DNA of 64,000 bases from Clostridia bacterium. Lineage in GTDB: Bacteria; Bacillota; Clostridia; Acetivibrionales; DSM-2933. The stretch spans positions 1 to 64,000 of the forward strand of contig JAOABQ010000073.1 in assembly GCA_026418275.1 (NCBI GenBank), given 5' to 3'. Shown here one piece after another: positions 54,025-62,873 of the stretch; within the stretch, counting starts at the first letter, position 1, and each line of letters begins with the position of its first letter. The notes beneath the pieces were generated by a model. That model was not told where the DNA came from, did no database searches, and saw nothing but the letters and a program-made list of their open reading frames with translations. The position numbers were made by a program, and so were the translations under genes.

Positions 54025-54224
54025 TATTGTGCCATTTATTCAATATTATGTAATTAGATCGTGAGAATGATTTTGCATGGATAAATAAATCTCTTAAAGC
54101 AAGGATCACAGCGGTTTGATTGAAGCGAACATACAGAATAATCCAAATAAGTATTGCTTATGAATTGAAGGTTTTACAGCTATATGGTATGATTAAATAA
54201 TGTACGCCGTATATAGTTGTACTC

Positions 54225-54312
54225 ATTTGCATTAGAAGATACGTAAACATCCTTCAAAAAGCATTGACCTGAAGGAAGTGCTTTTCGGAATGTATCTATA
54301 CTTAATGCAAAT
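54225..54312 (+). repeat. 88-nt nested inverted repeat in the 5' leader, MITE-like element 1
   Basis: Outer arms ATTTGCATTA/TAATGCAAAT are perfect; inside them AGATAC/GTATCT and AAAAGCA/TGCTTTT also pair. The element ends 28 bases before the ATG at 54341. Its outer sequence ACTCATTTGCATTA recurs in the element at 63316-63411. Confidence 0.7.
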
Positions 54313-54340
54313 TTACATTAATTACATATGAGGGGATTCT

Positions 54341-55921
54341 ATGAAAAATAAGGGCAAAATCAATGCCTTGGTTGTATCGCATAATCAATTTTTAAACAAA
54401 TCAAATGAAAATTGCTTTTTTCTAAACGGAAAATCACCTTATGAGTTTGAATCAAAAGCCAATAGTATGGAGGGGGCCTTAGGAAACAATAAGGACTTCG
54501 CCATATTTTATGTTTTGGACCATCCTCATTTAAGTAAGTCCAACAAAAAACTGATTTCCACGCTGTTAAATGAAATAAAGAAACTTCTAAAGAGATTCAA
54601 ATGGTATGGAAATTCTTTTGACTCGCTCATCAACAAGTTTCGTATAGATATTAATAAAGCCGTGAGAAAAATTATAAAAAGTCCTCAGGAAATGGAGCAA
54701 ATGGTTTCCTTTTCTGCTTTGGTGGTAGCAGGAAATCAGGCTGCTGCAATCCATACCGGAAACAGTATGGTTTACCTCCTTAGAAGGGGACAAGTAAAGT
54801 ATGTTGTAACCTATTTTGAAAAAATTGAGCGGTTGGTTGAACACGGCAGTATAAAAAAAGACCAGATCCGTGAGTTTGTCAGGGATAACAGGATATCTCA
54901 GGATACAGGTGATGCAGCGGTAGAAGTTTCAGATGTAATCAGCCTCAATGATAGTGACTTGTTTTTGTTATCTACTTCTATCCTGGATGATATAGTTGAC
55001 CATGGGAAAGCGATGGCCGAACTATTGGCTTATAAGGATTATAACTTAATTGCTAACATTATAAGAAAGGAAGCGGTAAAAAGCGGAGTACAAAATGATT
55101 TAAACGCCCTGGTTGTCGGGTTTGAACAATTAAATCCCAATTCTTTGGCGAAAGCTTCCGGACAAGAAGTCCAATCCGGCGTACAGAAAAAAGCTGCCTT
55201 CCCACTGAACAGGAAAATCGTGCTGCCCGTTGCTTTGATGCTTTGCCTTGTATTCTTGGGGGCTTCGGTTATAAAGATGAGGCCATGGGAGGGGCTCAAT
55301 GTATTTGGAAATGAGAAGAAGAAGGATAGCGTCGTTACTTCAGGAATAAGTGTAAACTTTAAAGATATCGATTCCAGTAATGAATGGTATGAAGAAATAT
55401 ACTCCATGGTAAATATGAAAGTGCTTTCCGGGTACCCGGACAATACATTTAGACCGGATCATCCGGTTTCCAGAAAAGAGTTTGCGAAAATGATTGTCCT
55501 TACCCTAGGCCTTCCGGTAAATAGTGAAAGTGAGAGTACTTTTATGGATGTGAGTGAAAATAATTGGGCAAACCCTTATATCGAGGCGTCCAAGGACTAT
55601 ATACTTTGTCATGACGGGGATTATTATCTGCCGGATGACCCTATTGTAAGAGAGGATCTGGCGTTCTCACTGGTAAAAGCCCGTGGAATTGCTGTAGATG
55701 TTGAAAAAGTAGATTCTGGCAATTTAGATATGTTTGAAGACCGGGACAGTATATCCTCCGATTTGGAAAAGTATGTTTCGGTTGCAGTGGATAAAAAATT
55801 AATGGATAGTGACGAGGCTGAGTCATCCGTTAAATTGTTTGACCCGAAGAAACCCATTACACGTGCTGAAGCTGCCAAATATTTATATTTGATTTCCAAG
55901 GAAAAAAACAAGAAAAAGTAA
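54341..55921 (+). CDS. Membrane protein with PP2C-like cytoplasmic half and three SLH domains outside
   Basis: 526 residues; GAGGGG before the ATG. Residues ~1-265 resemble the fold of PP2C phosphatases: VSFSALVVAGNQAAAIHTGNSMVYLLRRGQV, SLNDSDLFLLSTSILDDIV and NDLNALVVGFEQL, but the metal-binding Asp/Gly motifs (DGxGG, GD) are not present, so it is probably not an active phosphatase. One membrane segment (about 288-305, LPVALMLCLVFLGASVI) follows. The outside part has three SLH domains (about 345-400, 405-460, 465-520), e.g. VLSGYPDNTFRPDHPVSRKEF. SLH domains bind secondary cell-wall polymer. A terminator follows at 56003-56047. Confidence 0.85.
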   Translation: MKNKGKINALVVSHNQFLNKSNENCFFLNGKSPYEFESKANSMEGALGNNKDFAIFYVLDHPHLSKSNKKLISTLLNEIKKLLKRFKWYGNSFDSLINKFRIDINKAVRKIIKSPQEMEQMVSFSALVVAGNQAAAIHTGNSMVYLLRRGQVKYVVTYFEKIERLVEHGSIKKDQIREFVRDNRISQDTGDAAVEVSDVISLNDSDLFLLSTSILDDIVDHGKAMAELLAYKDYNLIANIIRKEAVKSGVQNDLNALVVGFEQLNPNSLAKASGQEVQSGVQKKAAFPLNRKIVLPVALMLCLVFLGASVIKMRPWEGLNVFGNEKKKDSVVTSGISVNFKDIDSSNEWYEEIYSMVNMKVLSGYPDNTFRPDHPVSRKEFAKMIVLTLGLPVNSESESTFMDVSENNWANPYIEASKDYILCHDGDYYLPDDPIVREDLAFSLVKARGIAVDVEKVDSGNLDMFEDRDSISSDLEKYVSVAVDKKLMDSDEAESSVKLFDPKKPITRAEAAKYLYLISKEKNKKK

Positions 55922-56002
55922 TATTAAAACAAGAAAGTGAAGGCGTGTTATAAAAGTTTAAGTTTTATTAAAAAAATGAATAAATGGTAAAATAAGGATT
56001 TT

Positions 56003-56047
56003 AATATGACTAATGTCTTGAAAAAGTGACTTTAGTCATATTTTTTA
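56003..56047 (+). terminator. Rho-independent terminator
   Basis: ATATGACTAA and TTAGTCATAT pair around an 18-nt loop, followed by TTTTTT. Confidence 0.85.
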
Positions 56048-56058
56048 TGACAAAAATA

Positions 56059-56100
56059 GTGACTTTCGGCTATAAGATTGTGACTTTCGGCTAGTATAAT
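56059..56100 (+). promoter_or_regulatory. Two 14-bp direct repeats just before a -10-like TATAAT
   Basis: GTGACTTTCGGCTA occurs at 56059-56072 and 56080-56093, 21 bases apart, with TATAAT at 56095-56100. A partial third copy (GTGACTTTAGTCATA) lies at 56026. Spacing by two helical turns suggests binding sites for an activator of the promoter of the RNA that follows. Confidence 0.55.
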
Positions 56101-56106
56101 ATCTGT

Positions 56107-56252
56107 TATAATAACAGTGAGCAGTGATTTAAGATTCAATAAGGTTAGGGGCGCAGATCAGCAAAAGCTTTTCTGATGGAGGGTATTTACTACCAAATCT
56201 TGTCTTCCTCCTCTTATTAATGGGATTTGGTAGTCCCCTGTTTGTTTTGTTA
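56107..56252 (+). ncRNA. Candidate structured RNA, three-way junction
   Basis: AGGGG (56147-56151) can pair with CCCCT (56235-56239), enclosing ATCAG/CTGAT (56157-56177) and CTACCAAATC/GATTTGGTAG (56190-56233, perfect 10 bp). A TATAAT lies just upstream (56095), and a T-rich tail (TGTTTGTTTTG) follows. No frame of note is present and the next gene is on the other strand. No known RNA class is recognised. Confidence 0.4.
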
Positions 56253-56380
56253 AATTTGATTTTATATATATGGAATTCAGTAAGTTGAATATTTTATTGC
56301 GGTTTGGCGCCACTTGATTCTGAACCGATTATAACATGACTAAAGGACATAAAACTTTAGTTTTTTTTTGCTTTGATCTA

Positions 56381-56480
56381 TATTGAATGCGATAAAGATT
56401 TTTACATTGTGCTTCAATTTCCTTCATTTAATATCGTGAAAATTCAATTAATCCATGCAAAACCATTTTCACGATCTATC
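56381..56480 (+). repeat. ~100-bp dispersed repeat, copy 1
   Basis: It is similar along its whole length to 57477-57576 (about 80% by eye), same orientation; shared parts include CATTTAATAT/GATTTAATAT and ATCCATGCAAAA. In this copy ATCGTGAAAA and TTTTCACGAT form a hairpin. The two copies flank the PHP gene. Confidence 0.8.
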
Positions 56481-56604
56481 TAGTAGTGCTTTTTAACACA
56501 AAAAAATTTTAAGTTTCAAAGTGTTAAAAATGCACTTCATCTGTTTTTGCCTCGCATACCCTAGAAAAGAATTACGTTACGAGGCACTAGCTTTTGGAAC
56601 AGCC

Positions 56605-57408
56605 TTAAATTGCGTCAAATACAGCTTTTCTTTTTTCGAAGTGGGTGATATACCGAAATCCGACAGTTGATAGCAAATCCCTTGCCTTATCGAAGCTGAG
56701 TGCAATATGCTCGGGATAATGGGCATCCGAGCCGAGACATATAATTTCGCCTCCAAGTTCCTTATACCGTTTAATAATGTCTATTTCGGGTATGGTAGTT
56801 CCCAGACCGGACCCGGGCCGGAAGCCCGAAGTATTTACTTCTATTCCCTTTCCCTTTGAAATTACGGTCTTTAGAATGGAATCGACCAAATCACCGTAAT
56901 CCTTATAACTTAAAGAGCGGTCATCATAGTTACAATACCTTCGGATGTACCCAATATGACCTATTACATCAAAATTATGAAAGAGGGTAACCGAATCCAA
57001 TATGCATTCCAAATAGCGAATAAAGGCCTCATTTTTTGATTTTCCAATAAAGTATTTTCCCGTATAGGGGTCCATCTTATCAATAATATGAACTGAGGCA
57101 ATGACCATATCAAAGTCATAGCTTTCTACGGTTTTTCTTGTTTCATCAACGACATGAGGCTGAATTCCCACTTCAATTCCTTTTAGAACCTTCAATTTAC
57201 CACTGTATTTATCTTTAAGGTCATCCATGGTTTGTGAATACTTCTTAAAATCAATGAGAAACTTTTCATCAAAATCAGGATAATCTATATCCAGGTGATC
57301 TGTGAAAGCAATTCCTTGAAGACCTAAATGAATTGCTTGGCTTATTGCGTCATCAGGATGCATTTCGCTGTCACCGGAGAAGCTGCTGTGCACATGGCAG
57401 TCAAACAT
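56605..57408 (-). CDS. PHP-family phosphatase, histidinol-phosphatase (HisK) type
   Basis: 267 residues from the ATG at 57408 (AGGAGG 8 bases upstream on the minus strand). PHP metal motifs in order: FDCHVHSSFSGDSEM (motif I), GIAFTDHLDIDYP (II), KGIEVGIQPH (with the Glu), VIASVHIID, NFDVIGHIGYIRRY, EVNTSGFRPG and CLGSDAHYPEHIA (IV). The order and length match HisK-type histidinol phosphatases, which remove phosphate from L-histidinol phosphate, but the same fold serves other phosphoesters. No other his genes are in the window. The gene is flanked by a duplicated ~100-bp repeat. Confidence 0.88.
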   Translation of the reverse strand: MFDCHVHSSFSGDSEMHPDDAISQAIHLGLQGIAFTDHLDIDYPDFDEKFLIDFKKYSQTMDDLKDKYSGKLKVLKGIEVGIQPHVVDETRKTVESYDFDMVIASVHIIDKMDPYTGKYFIGKSKNEAFIRYLECILDSVTLFHNFDVIGHIGYIRRYCNYDDRSLSYKDYGDLVDSILKTVISKGKGIEVNTSGFRPGSGLGTTIPEIDIIKRYKELGGEIICLGSDAHYPEHIALSFDKARDLLSTVGFRYITHFEKRKAVFDAI

Positions 57409-57476
57409 GTCCTTACCTCCTTCTGTTCTTTTAATAATATATTTTAGCATTTTATCAATTTTAAAACAATGAAATA

Positions 57477-57576
57477 TATTGAACGCAATAAAGAATTTAC
57501 ATCGTGTTTCAATATCCTAGATTTAATATTGTGGAAATTCAACTTATCCATGCAAAATCATTTGCATGATTTATAT
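57477..57576 (+). repeat. ~100-bp dispersed repeat, copy 2
   Basis: Direct-orientation partner of 56381-56480, about 1.1 kb apart, flanking the PHP gene. This copy has CATGCAAAATCATTTGCATG, which folds locally, in place of the longer hairpin of copy 1. Confidence 0.8.
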
Positions 57577-57846
57577 GGAATATTTTCGCGTGTATGCGTA
57601 GTCAGCCCCTGTATTTTTATATCAACTTCCAATCAGTATACTACGCATTAAGGTGGTTATTGAAAAATATCCAACCGTTTATTCTGAAATTGAACCATTT
57701 AGTATTTGATTTGAACCATTAGTCGGAATTTTAATACAAAAGTGAATTTTGATATTAAAATGATATTCAAAAGAAGCTTCAGCAAATGAAGTGGATTCTT
57801 AACTACTGGTCTATTGTTCCTATTAGGTAACACGATGAATCATTTG

Positions 57847-57954
57847 CTAAGGAACGGCTTAAATATTACTTCCGATTTTGGAAACAAAATATCCTCGAAT
57901 TTAAGGATTTTTGGGAGGCAAATTATCGGAAGTTATTATTTAAACGTTCCTAAG
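57847..57954 (+). repeat. Long imperfect inverted repeat (30-base arms)
   Basis: Arms at 57847-57876 and 57925-57954 match in opposite orientation at most positions; the ends AGGAACG/CGTTCCT and the inner ACTTCCGAT/ATCGGAAGT are perfect. A 48-nt loop carries an inner ATCCT/AGGAT pair. It lies in an otherwise empty 500-base stretch before the PLP decarboxylase gene. Confidence 0.7.
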
Positions 57955-58079
57955 TAGAAAACAACGGGATTGCAAGGTCATTGCTGGCCTTTATGACTAA
58001 ATACGCTGCTTTTTAGGAAAGATATATGAATAATGGCAAAATGTGGAAATATAATAATAGTAAAAAGGAGGTAGGTTAA

Positions 58080-59858
58080 ATGAGTGGAAATAAAAAGCCG
58101 GATTTGAAAAAGGAAGACCTAATTAAGTCACCACGGGCAATAAAAAAGCATTATGAAAATAGTCCGATAAACGATGATGATTTTCGACTGAGTCCTAAGG
58201 GACTAACTCCTGAAGAACGAGCAGAAGCACTGGACAAATTTCAGGATTATGAAAAGCAGCAAAAGCAATTTTTCCTTGGATACCAGGCCAATCAAAAGTT
58301 GAATTATTCAAAGACACTATCACAATACCTTGACTACCATATCAATAATATCGGAGACCCCTTTGTAGAAGGTAACTTTACTGTGAACAGTAAAATGATG
58401 GAGCGGGCAGTATTGGACTATTTTGCTGTGCTTTGGAATGCTAAGCTGCGTCCTGACCCAAAGGCGACGCTTTCTTATGAAGACTGGAAAGATAGCTATT
58501 GGGGGTATGTTGTATCTATGGGCTGTACTGAAGGGAATGTTTATGGCCTGTGGAATGCAAGGGATTATCTGGGAGGAAAGATTTTGCTGGTAGACCCCAA
58601 AGCGGAAGTTGCTGCAAGGAAAGCGAGCTTGGATGGAGTGGCTGCTCCAATTAACCAGCATGGTATGTACTATCAGGCAAAAGCAAGTAAAGAAAATCCC
58701 AATGCGTACTCACCCGTGGCCTTCTATTCACAGGACACCCACTATTCCATTGTTAAGGCGATGCGGGTTTTAAGCATTCATACTTTTAATGAAATTGGCA
58801 GCGGTAAATTCGAATGTCCTTTAAAATATCCGGAAGATTATCCGCCAAATTATTCAAAACACTATTTGGATGACAATGGTTGGCCTTTAGAGGTTCCTTC
58901 GAATGAAGATGGAAGCATACATATCCCCGCACTGGTAAAACTTATCGACTTTTTCTCGGGCCCCGGTATGGGTTATCCGGTAATGGTATGCTTCAACTAC
59001 GGTACAACATTTAAGGGTGCCTACGACAACGTAAAAGAAGCTGTTGATAAGTTGGTTCCCATCCTGAAAAAGAATAATATGTACACTCGTAAGGTATATT
59101 ATGATGATAAAAAATTTGATATCCGGAACGGATTTTGGTTCCATGTAGACGGTGCATTGGGTGCCGCTTATATGCCATTTATAGAGATGGCTGTTCAATC
59201 CAAGCAGTTAGCCATGCCTTTAGATTTCAGTTTTCCAATCTTCGATTTTAGAATCAAGGAGATCCACTCCATTGCCATGAGTGGACATAAATGGATTGGA
59301 GCTCCTTGGCCGTGCGGTATCTATATGACCAAGGTGAAATATCAATTACAGCCCCCTGATGACCCTATGTATATCGGTTCGCCCGATACGACCTTTGCAG
59401 GGTCAAGGAACGGATTTTCCTCCATGATTTTGTGGGATTATCTTTCCAGAAATTCATACAAGGATTTAATAAAAAAAGCAATCCAAACTGAAGAAATGGC
59501 CGCTTATGCTAAAACGCAGCTGGAAAAGCTTCAGGAAAAACTGAAAACCGATTTATGGATTGAATATACACCCCTTTCTCTCACCATAAGGTTTAAAAAG
59601 GCCAATCCGGGCATAGTCTTTAAATATTCCCTTTCGGGAGAAGACTTATATGTAAATGATCAAAAGCGTTCCTATTCACATATTTTTATGATGGAGCATG
59701 TTGACCGGAAAAAAATAGATAGTTTGATTGAGGATCTGTCGAAGCCGGGAGCGTTTCCACCGCAATCACCGAAAAAGCAGGTTCAATCCTTCGAATATGA
59801 GCCACAGCACGCAAAACGGATACTTTATGTTCCGAAAACAGGAAGAGGATTTAAATAA
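58080..59858 (+). CDS. PLP-dependent group II amino-acid decarboxylase
   Basis: 592 residues; AAGGAGG before the ATG. Fold type I PLP enzyme: MGCTEGNVYGLWNARDYL (about 149-166, the TEGN cofactor-phosphate region), SQDTHYSIVKAMRVL (about 220-234, His stacks on PLP), WFHVDGALGAAYMPF (about 357-371, Asp binds the pyridine N) and IAMSGHKWIGAPWPCGIYMTK (PLP Lys404). TEGN and SGHKW occur in bacterial histidine and serine decarboxylases as well as glutamate decarboxylases; the substrate cannot be read. The N-terminal ~60 residues (charged, EERAEALDKFQDYEK) precede the catalytic part. The C45-type hydrolase gene follows after 31 bases and is likely cotranscribed. Confidence 0.9.
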   Translation: MSGNKKPDLKKEDLIKSPRAIKKHYENSPINDDDFRLSPKGLTPEERAEALDKFQDYEKQQKQFFLGYQANQKLNYSKTLSQYLDYHINNIGDPFVEGNFTVNSKMMERAVLDYFAVLWNAKLRPDPKATLSYEDWKDSYWGYVVSMGCTEGNVYGLWNARDYLGGKILLVDPKAEVAARKASLDGVAAPINQHGMYYQAKASKENPNAYSPVAFYSQDTHYSIVKAMRVLSIHTFNEIGSGKFECPLKYPEDYPPNYSKHYLDDNGWPLEVPSNEDGSIHIPALVKLIDFFSGPGMGYPVMVCFNYGTTFKGAYDNVKEAVDKLVPILKKNNMYTRKVYYDDKKFDIRNGFWFHVDGALGAAYMPFIEMAVQSKQLAMPLDFSFPIFDFRIKEIHSIAMSGHKWIGAPWPCGIYMTKVKYQLQPPDDPMYIGSPDTTFAGSRNGFSSMILWDYLSRNSYKDLIKKAIQTEEMAAYAKTQLEKLQEKLKTDLWIEYTPLSLTIRFKKANPGIVFKYSLSGEDLYVNDQKRSYSHIFMMEHVDRKKIDSLIEDLSKPGAFPPQSPKKQVQSFEYEPQHAKRILYVPKTGRGFK

Positions 59859-59889
59859 TAGGTTGATTAAATGAAAGGGAGGTCATGCA

Positions 59890-61254
59890 ATGGATAAAAT
59901 AAAGTTAAAAGAAATACTGAAAAATGCATCCAAGAAGGAGAGGAACGGGTGGATATACCTTCATATTGAAGGTGATGCATATACGAGGGGGTTTCAACAT
60001 GGCTATCTGGCGGTTCGTGAGATTGAAGAAGCGATTCGCTGTACAAAATACATGACTTATTGGAATAACGGCATGACTTGGGAGTATTTTGTAGAAAAGG
60101 CCGTACAGCTTTACTCAAGTAAATTGCCCAATGAACTGAAGCAGGAAATCAACGGAATCGCAGACGGCGCAAAATATGCAGGATTTAATATATCCAGTGA
60201 AGAGATTCTTACATGGAATGTATATATGGAATTAACGGGCTACTGGTTTCCTACAGTGGAAGATGCTGAATATCAAAAGCTTCCTAACCGTGAACCCAAA
60301 GGGAATTGCAGCGCATTTATCGCGGTAGGCTCCGCTACAAAAGGCGGTAAGATTGTTATGGCACACAATTCGTGGGATGATTTTGTCTCAGGGCAATTCT
60401 ATAATTTTATTATTGATCTTGTTCCGGAGAAGGGCAACGGTTACCCGGTCCTGATGCAGGCAGCCCCGGGTTATGTACACAGCAATACGGATTACTTTGT
60501 AACCGGGGCCGGATTGATGGGGACCGAAACCACCATTGGAGGTTTCCAAAAGTATGATCCGAAGGGGATCCCGGAGTTTATTCGAATCCGAATGTCCATG
60601 CAGTATGCAAATACTTTAGATCAGTTTGTGGAGACCATGCTGAAAGGGAATAATGGTGGGTATGCCAACAGTTGGCTTTTGGCAGACTGCAATTCAAATG
60701 AAATCCTGCGGCTTGAGCTGGGACTTAAGTTCCATTCTATTGAACGTACCAAGGACGGATTTTTTATCGGTTTCAATGCAGCCTATGATCCGCGCATTAG
60801 AAACCTGGAATGCTCCAATTCAGGTTTTGGGGATATCAGAAGGCACCAGGGGGCAAGGCAGGTACGGCTCACACAGTTGATGAGAAAATACTATGGCAGA
60901 CTGGATGTAAGCATTGGTAAGAAAATACTGGCAGATCATTATGATGTTTACTTAAATAAGGAAAATCCGTGCTCAAGGACGATAGACGGGCATTACGAGC
61001 TGGATGCCCGGGAGACCATGTGCCAGCCGGGGCGTCCCATTCCTTATCAACCCAGGGGTACTTATGACGGGAAGGTAACAGACAGTGATATGGGCAAAAA
61101 TATGAGCTTTATTGCCAGATGGGGCAACTCAAGCGGCATGCCCTTCGATGCTGCGGATTTCCTGGAACAGCATATACAGTGGGAACACTTAAAAGGTTAC
61201 CTGAAGGACCGGCCAAGTGAACCATGGACTGAATTTAGAGCACAGCGTGCATAA
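59890..61254 (+). CDS. C45-type Ntn hydrolase (acyltransferase/phospholipase B-like)
   Basis: 454 residues; GGGAGG before the ATG. RGFQHGYLAVREIEE near the N-terminus and PKGNCSAFIAVGSATKGGKIVMAHNSWDDF (candidate nucleophile Cys140, in the C-S-x-F context) are typical of peptidase C45 and phospholipase-B-like Ntn hydrolases. There autocleavage before the Cys exposes the nucleophile. LETT-like TGAGLMGTETTIGGF, NSWLLADCNSNEILRLELG and ARWGNSSGMPFDAADFL are later family blocks. No signal peptide. It is 31 bases downstream of a PLP decarboxylase, so the pair may make or break an N-acyl amine (inference). A terminator follows. Confidence 0.82.
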   Translation: MDKIKLKEILKNASKKERNGWIYLHIEGDAYTRGFQHGYLAVREIEEAIRCTKYMTYWNNGMTWEYFVEKAVQLYSSKLPNELKQEINGIADGAKYAGFNISSEEILTWNVYMELTGYWFPTVEDAEYQKLPNREPKGNCSAFIAVGSATKGGKIVMAHNSWDDFVSGQFYNFIIDLVPEKGNGYPVLMQAAPGYVHSNTDYFVTGAGLMGTETTIGGFQKYDPKGIPEFIRIRMSMQYANTLDQFVETMLKGNNGGYANSWLLADCNSNEILRLELGLKFHSIERTKDGFFIGFNAAYDPRIRNLECSNSGFGDIRRHQGARQVRLTQLMRKYYGRLDVSIGKKILADHYDVYLNKENPCSRTIDGHYELDARETMCQPGRPIPYQPRGTYDGKVTDSDMGKNMSFIARWGNSSGMPFDAADFLEQHIQWEHLKGYLKDRPSEPWTEFRAQRA

Positions 61255-61308
61255 AAAAGTAAGATAGCGATAAATAATGAATAGGGGAGTAATTTGCTCA
61301 ATTATATG

Positions 61309-61346
61309 AACCCTTCTGCGTTTAATAATGCGGAAGGGTTTATATT
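61309..61346 (+). terminator. Rho-independent terminator
   Basis: AACCCTTC.GCG and CG.GAAGGGTT pair; TTTATATTT tail. It ends the decarboxylase-hydrolase pair and also separates it from the convergent membrane gene. Confidence 0.85.
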
Positions 61347-61402
61347 TAACCTTTTCTTCTTTTCTTGGCAATGAAGCAGCCATAGGGTATAGAAATCCCA
61401 GA

Positions 61403-61957
61403 TCATCTTCTTATATTTCCTTTTATTATAAATATTATTAATGTCAGTGAAGTCAAGGTTAGCAACAGCCTCACCCAATTGGGATTAAGACTTATGATAT
61501 GATTGCTTACCAGTGCTTCCAGTGCGATGGATGGGAGTTTCCCTAATGAGGAAGAAAGAAGAAACAGGGATAAACTTACATTGCTTATTGCAGCAGCCAG
61601 TGTTACAAAACCGGAGGGGACATAAGGAATAAGCCGTGCTTGAAAAATCAGCAAGCCGGTTTTTTTACCATGGGAAGATGTGATCCTTCCAATCAAGGCA
61701 TGATCTTTACCAAGTTTCTCAATCCTGCTTTTAAAGCCCAACCTATATAGGTAGAAAGAAACCCATGCACCTATTACTTCACCTGTCCATGAAATGAAAA
61801 ATCCATAGTAGGGTCCGAAAAGGATTACGTTTGCACTTGTCACAAATAATGAGGGAAGTACACCGATAACAGCAATCATGATGCTCAGTACAATGCTTGC
61901 GGGGACTGCAAGCACACCTAAAGTTTCAAAAAATTCTGCAATGTGTTGAGTCGACAT
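61403..61957 (-). CDS. TVP38/TMEM64-type (VTT domain) membrane protein
   Basis: 184 residues with five or six membrane segments. LPSLFVTSANVILFGPYYGFFISWTGEVIGAWVSFYLYRLG (about residues 34-73) holds the re-entrant helix and the GE..G..V.FYLYR.G motif of the SNARE-associated/VTT family, and QARLIPYVPSGFVTLAAAISNV (about 106-127) the R..P..P motif. These proteins move or scramble lipids or act in envelope stress, but bacterial members are poorly defined. Only a weak ribosome site is seen. Single gene, convergent with the C45-type gene. Confidence 0.9.
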   Translation of the reverse strand: MSTQHIAEFFETLGVLAVPASIVLSIMIAVIGVLPSLFVTSANVILFGPYYGFFISWTGEVIGAWVSFYLYRLGFKSRIEKLGKDHALIGRITSSHGKKTGLLIFQARLIPYVPSGFVTLAAAISNVSLSLFLLSSSLGKLPSIALEALVSNHIISLNPNWVRLLLTLTSLTLIIFIIKGNIRR

Positions 61958-62062
61958 TTACTTTATACAACCTGCCTTCTATACCTTATTCCCATAGCTA
62001 TTGTAACACAGCAGGGCATGTTTTTATAACTTAGGTTTTAAATTTACATAGTTTCCCTATCA

Positions 62063-62161
62063 AAAAAAGGTTTTTACGAGAAATTTGGTTTTGAAAAGCG
62101 TCCGATGGAGGGATATGGTGCAGGAATGCAGTGGTTTTGGAAGATGAGAAGCCATTTATGA
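62063..62161 (+). pseudogene. GNAT acetyltransferase C-terminal remnant
   Basis: The frame reads KGFYEKFGFEKRPMEGYGAG, MQWFWKMRS, then a stop: the last strands of a GNAT domain (GFYEKFGF...GM). No N-terminal half remains. Confidence 0.8.
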
Positions 62162-62269
62162 TATAATGGAAGGGAATAGTTTAGGAAGATTCGGCTTAAT
62201 TTATAAAAAAAAAAAGCAGTTTTTATGAATGCTGTGGCAGGGCTGATTCATATAAAGCAAAAAAACTCC

Positions 62270-62300
62270 TTGACTCTCCTGTTAGGGGAGCATTTATATT
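62270..62300 (+). promoter_or_regulatory. MerR-type promoter with 19-base spacer
   Basis: TTGACT (62270-62275) and TATATT (62295-62300) are 19 bases apart, too far for normal sigma-A use but standard for MerR-activated promoters. The spacer carries the dyad CTCTCC/GGGGAG, typical of BmrR/Mta-like sites. The MerR gene starts 37 bases later. Confidence 0.88.
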
Positions 62301-62336
62301 GGAATCAACACAAGAAATGTGAATTGGAGTGAGGGG

Positions 62337-62873
62337 ATGTACCGGATAGGCACTTTTTCAAAAATCAACAAGGTAACCATAAAAACTCTCAGGTATTACG
62401 ATGAGGTAGGACTTTTAAAGCCTGCATTTATCGACGAGGAAAATGGTTTTCGCTACTATACCTCCGAACAATTGCTAAGGCTTCACAGAATCATTGCTTT
62501 AAGGCAGATAGGGTTTTCCATTCAAGAGATTTCCGCAGTACTGAATGGACAAAATATCACAGGCATTTTTGAAGGAAGGAAGAGAGAGCTTAAGTATTGT
62601 TTTGTTATTTATCATGACGGGGAATACAGGGAAAAGGATATTGATGTGGAGTTTTGTGAGGCGGTCACAGCATTTGGCAAGGATACGGATACCATTAAGT
62701 TTAAAAAGATCGAAAAAGTGCCGGTAGCTGCTTGTGTTTACCACAAGGGACCTTATTCGACAATAAGAAATGCTTACGCTTATCTTTTCAAATGGATTGA
62801 GGATAACGGCTATACTCCCTGTGAAGGACCCCGGGAATCGTACATTAACGGTATCTGGAAATTTGTTTTGTGA
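62337..62873 (+). pseudogene. MerR-family regulator with internal and C-terminal deletion
   Basis: The open frame has 178 residues from ATG 62337 (GGAG 7 bases upstream). The HTH is intact: YRIGTFSKINKVTIKTLRYYDEVGLLKPAF and FRYYTSEQLLRLHRIIALRQIGFSIQEI. At about residue 82 (IFEGRKRELK) it passes directly into the middle of a GyrI-like effector domain (YCFVIYHDGEYREKDIDVEF), so the long dimerisation helix and the start of the effector domain are missing. The C-terminus stops at SYINGIWKFVL, where relatives continue for 10-20 residues, because the frame runs into an ABC-2 permease remnant. The promoter is intact. Probably non-functional. Confidence 0.75.
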
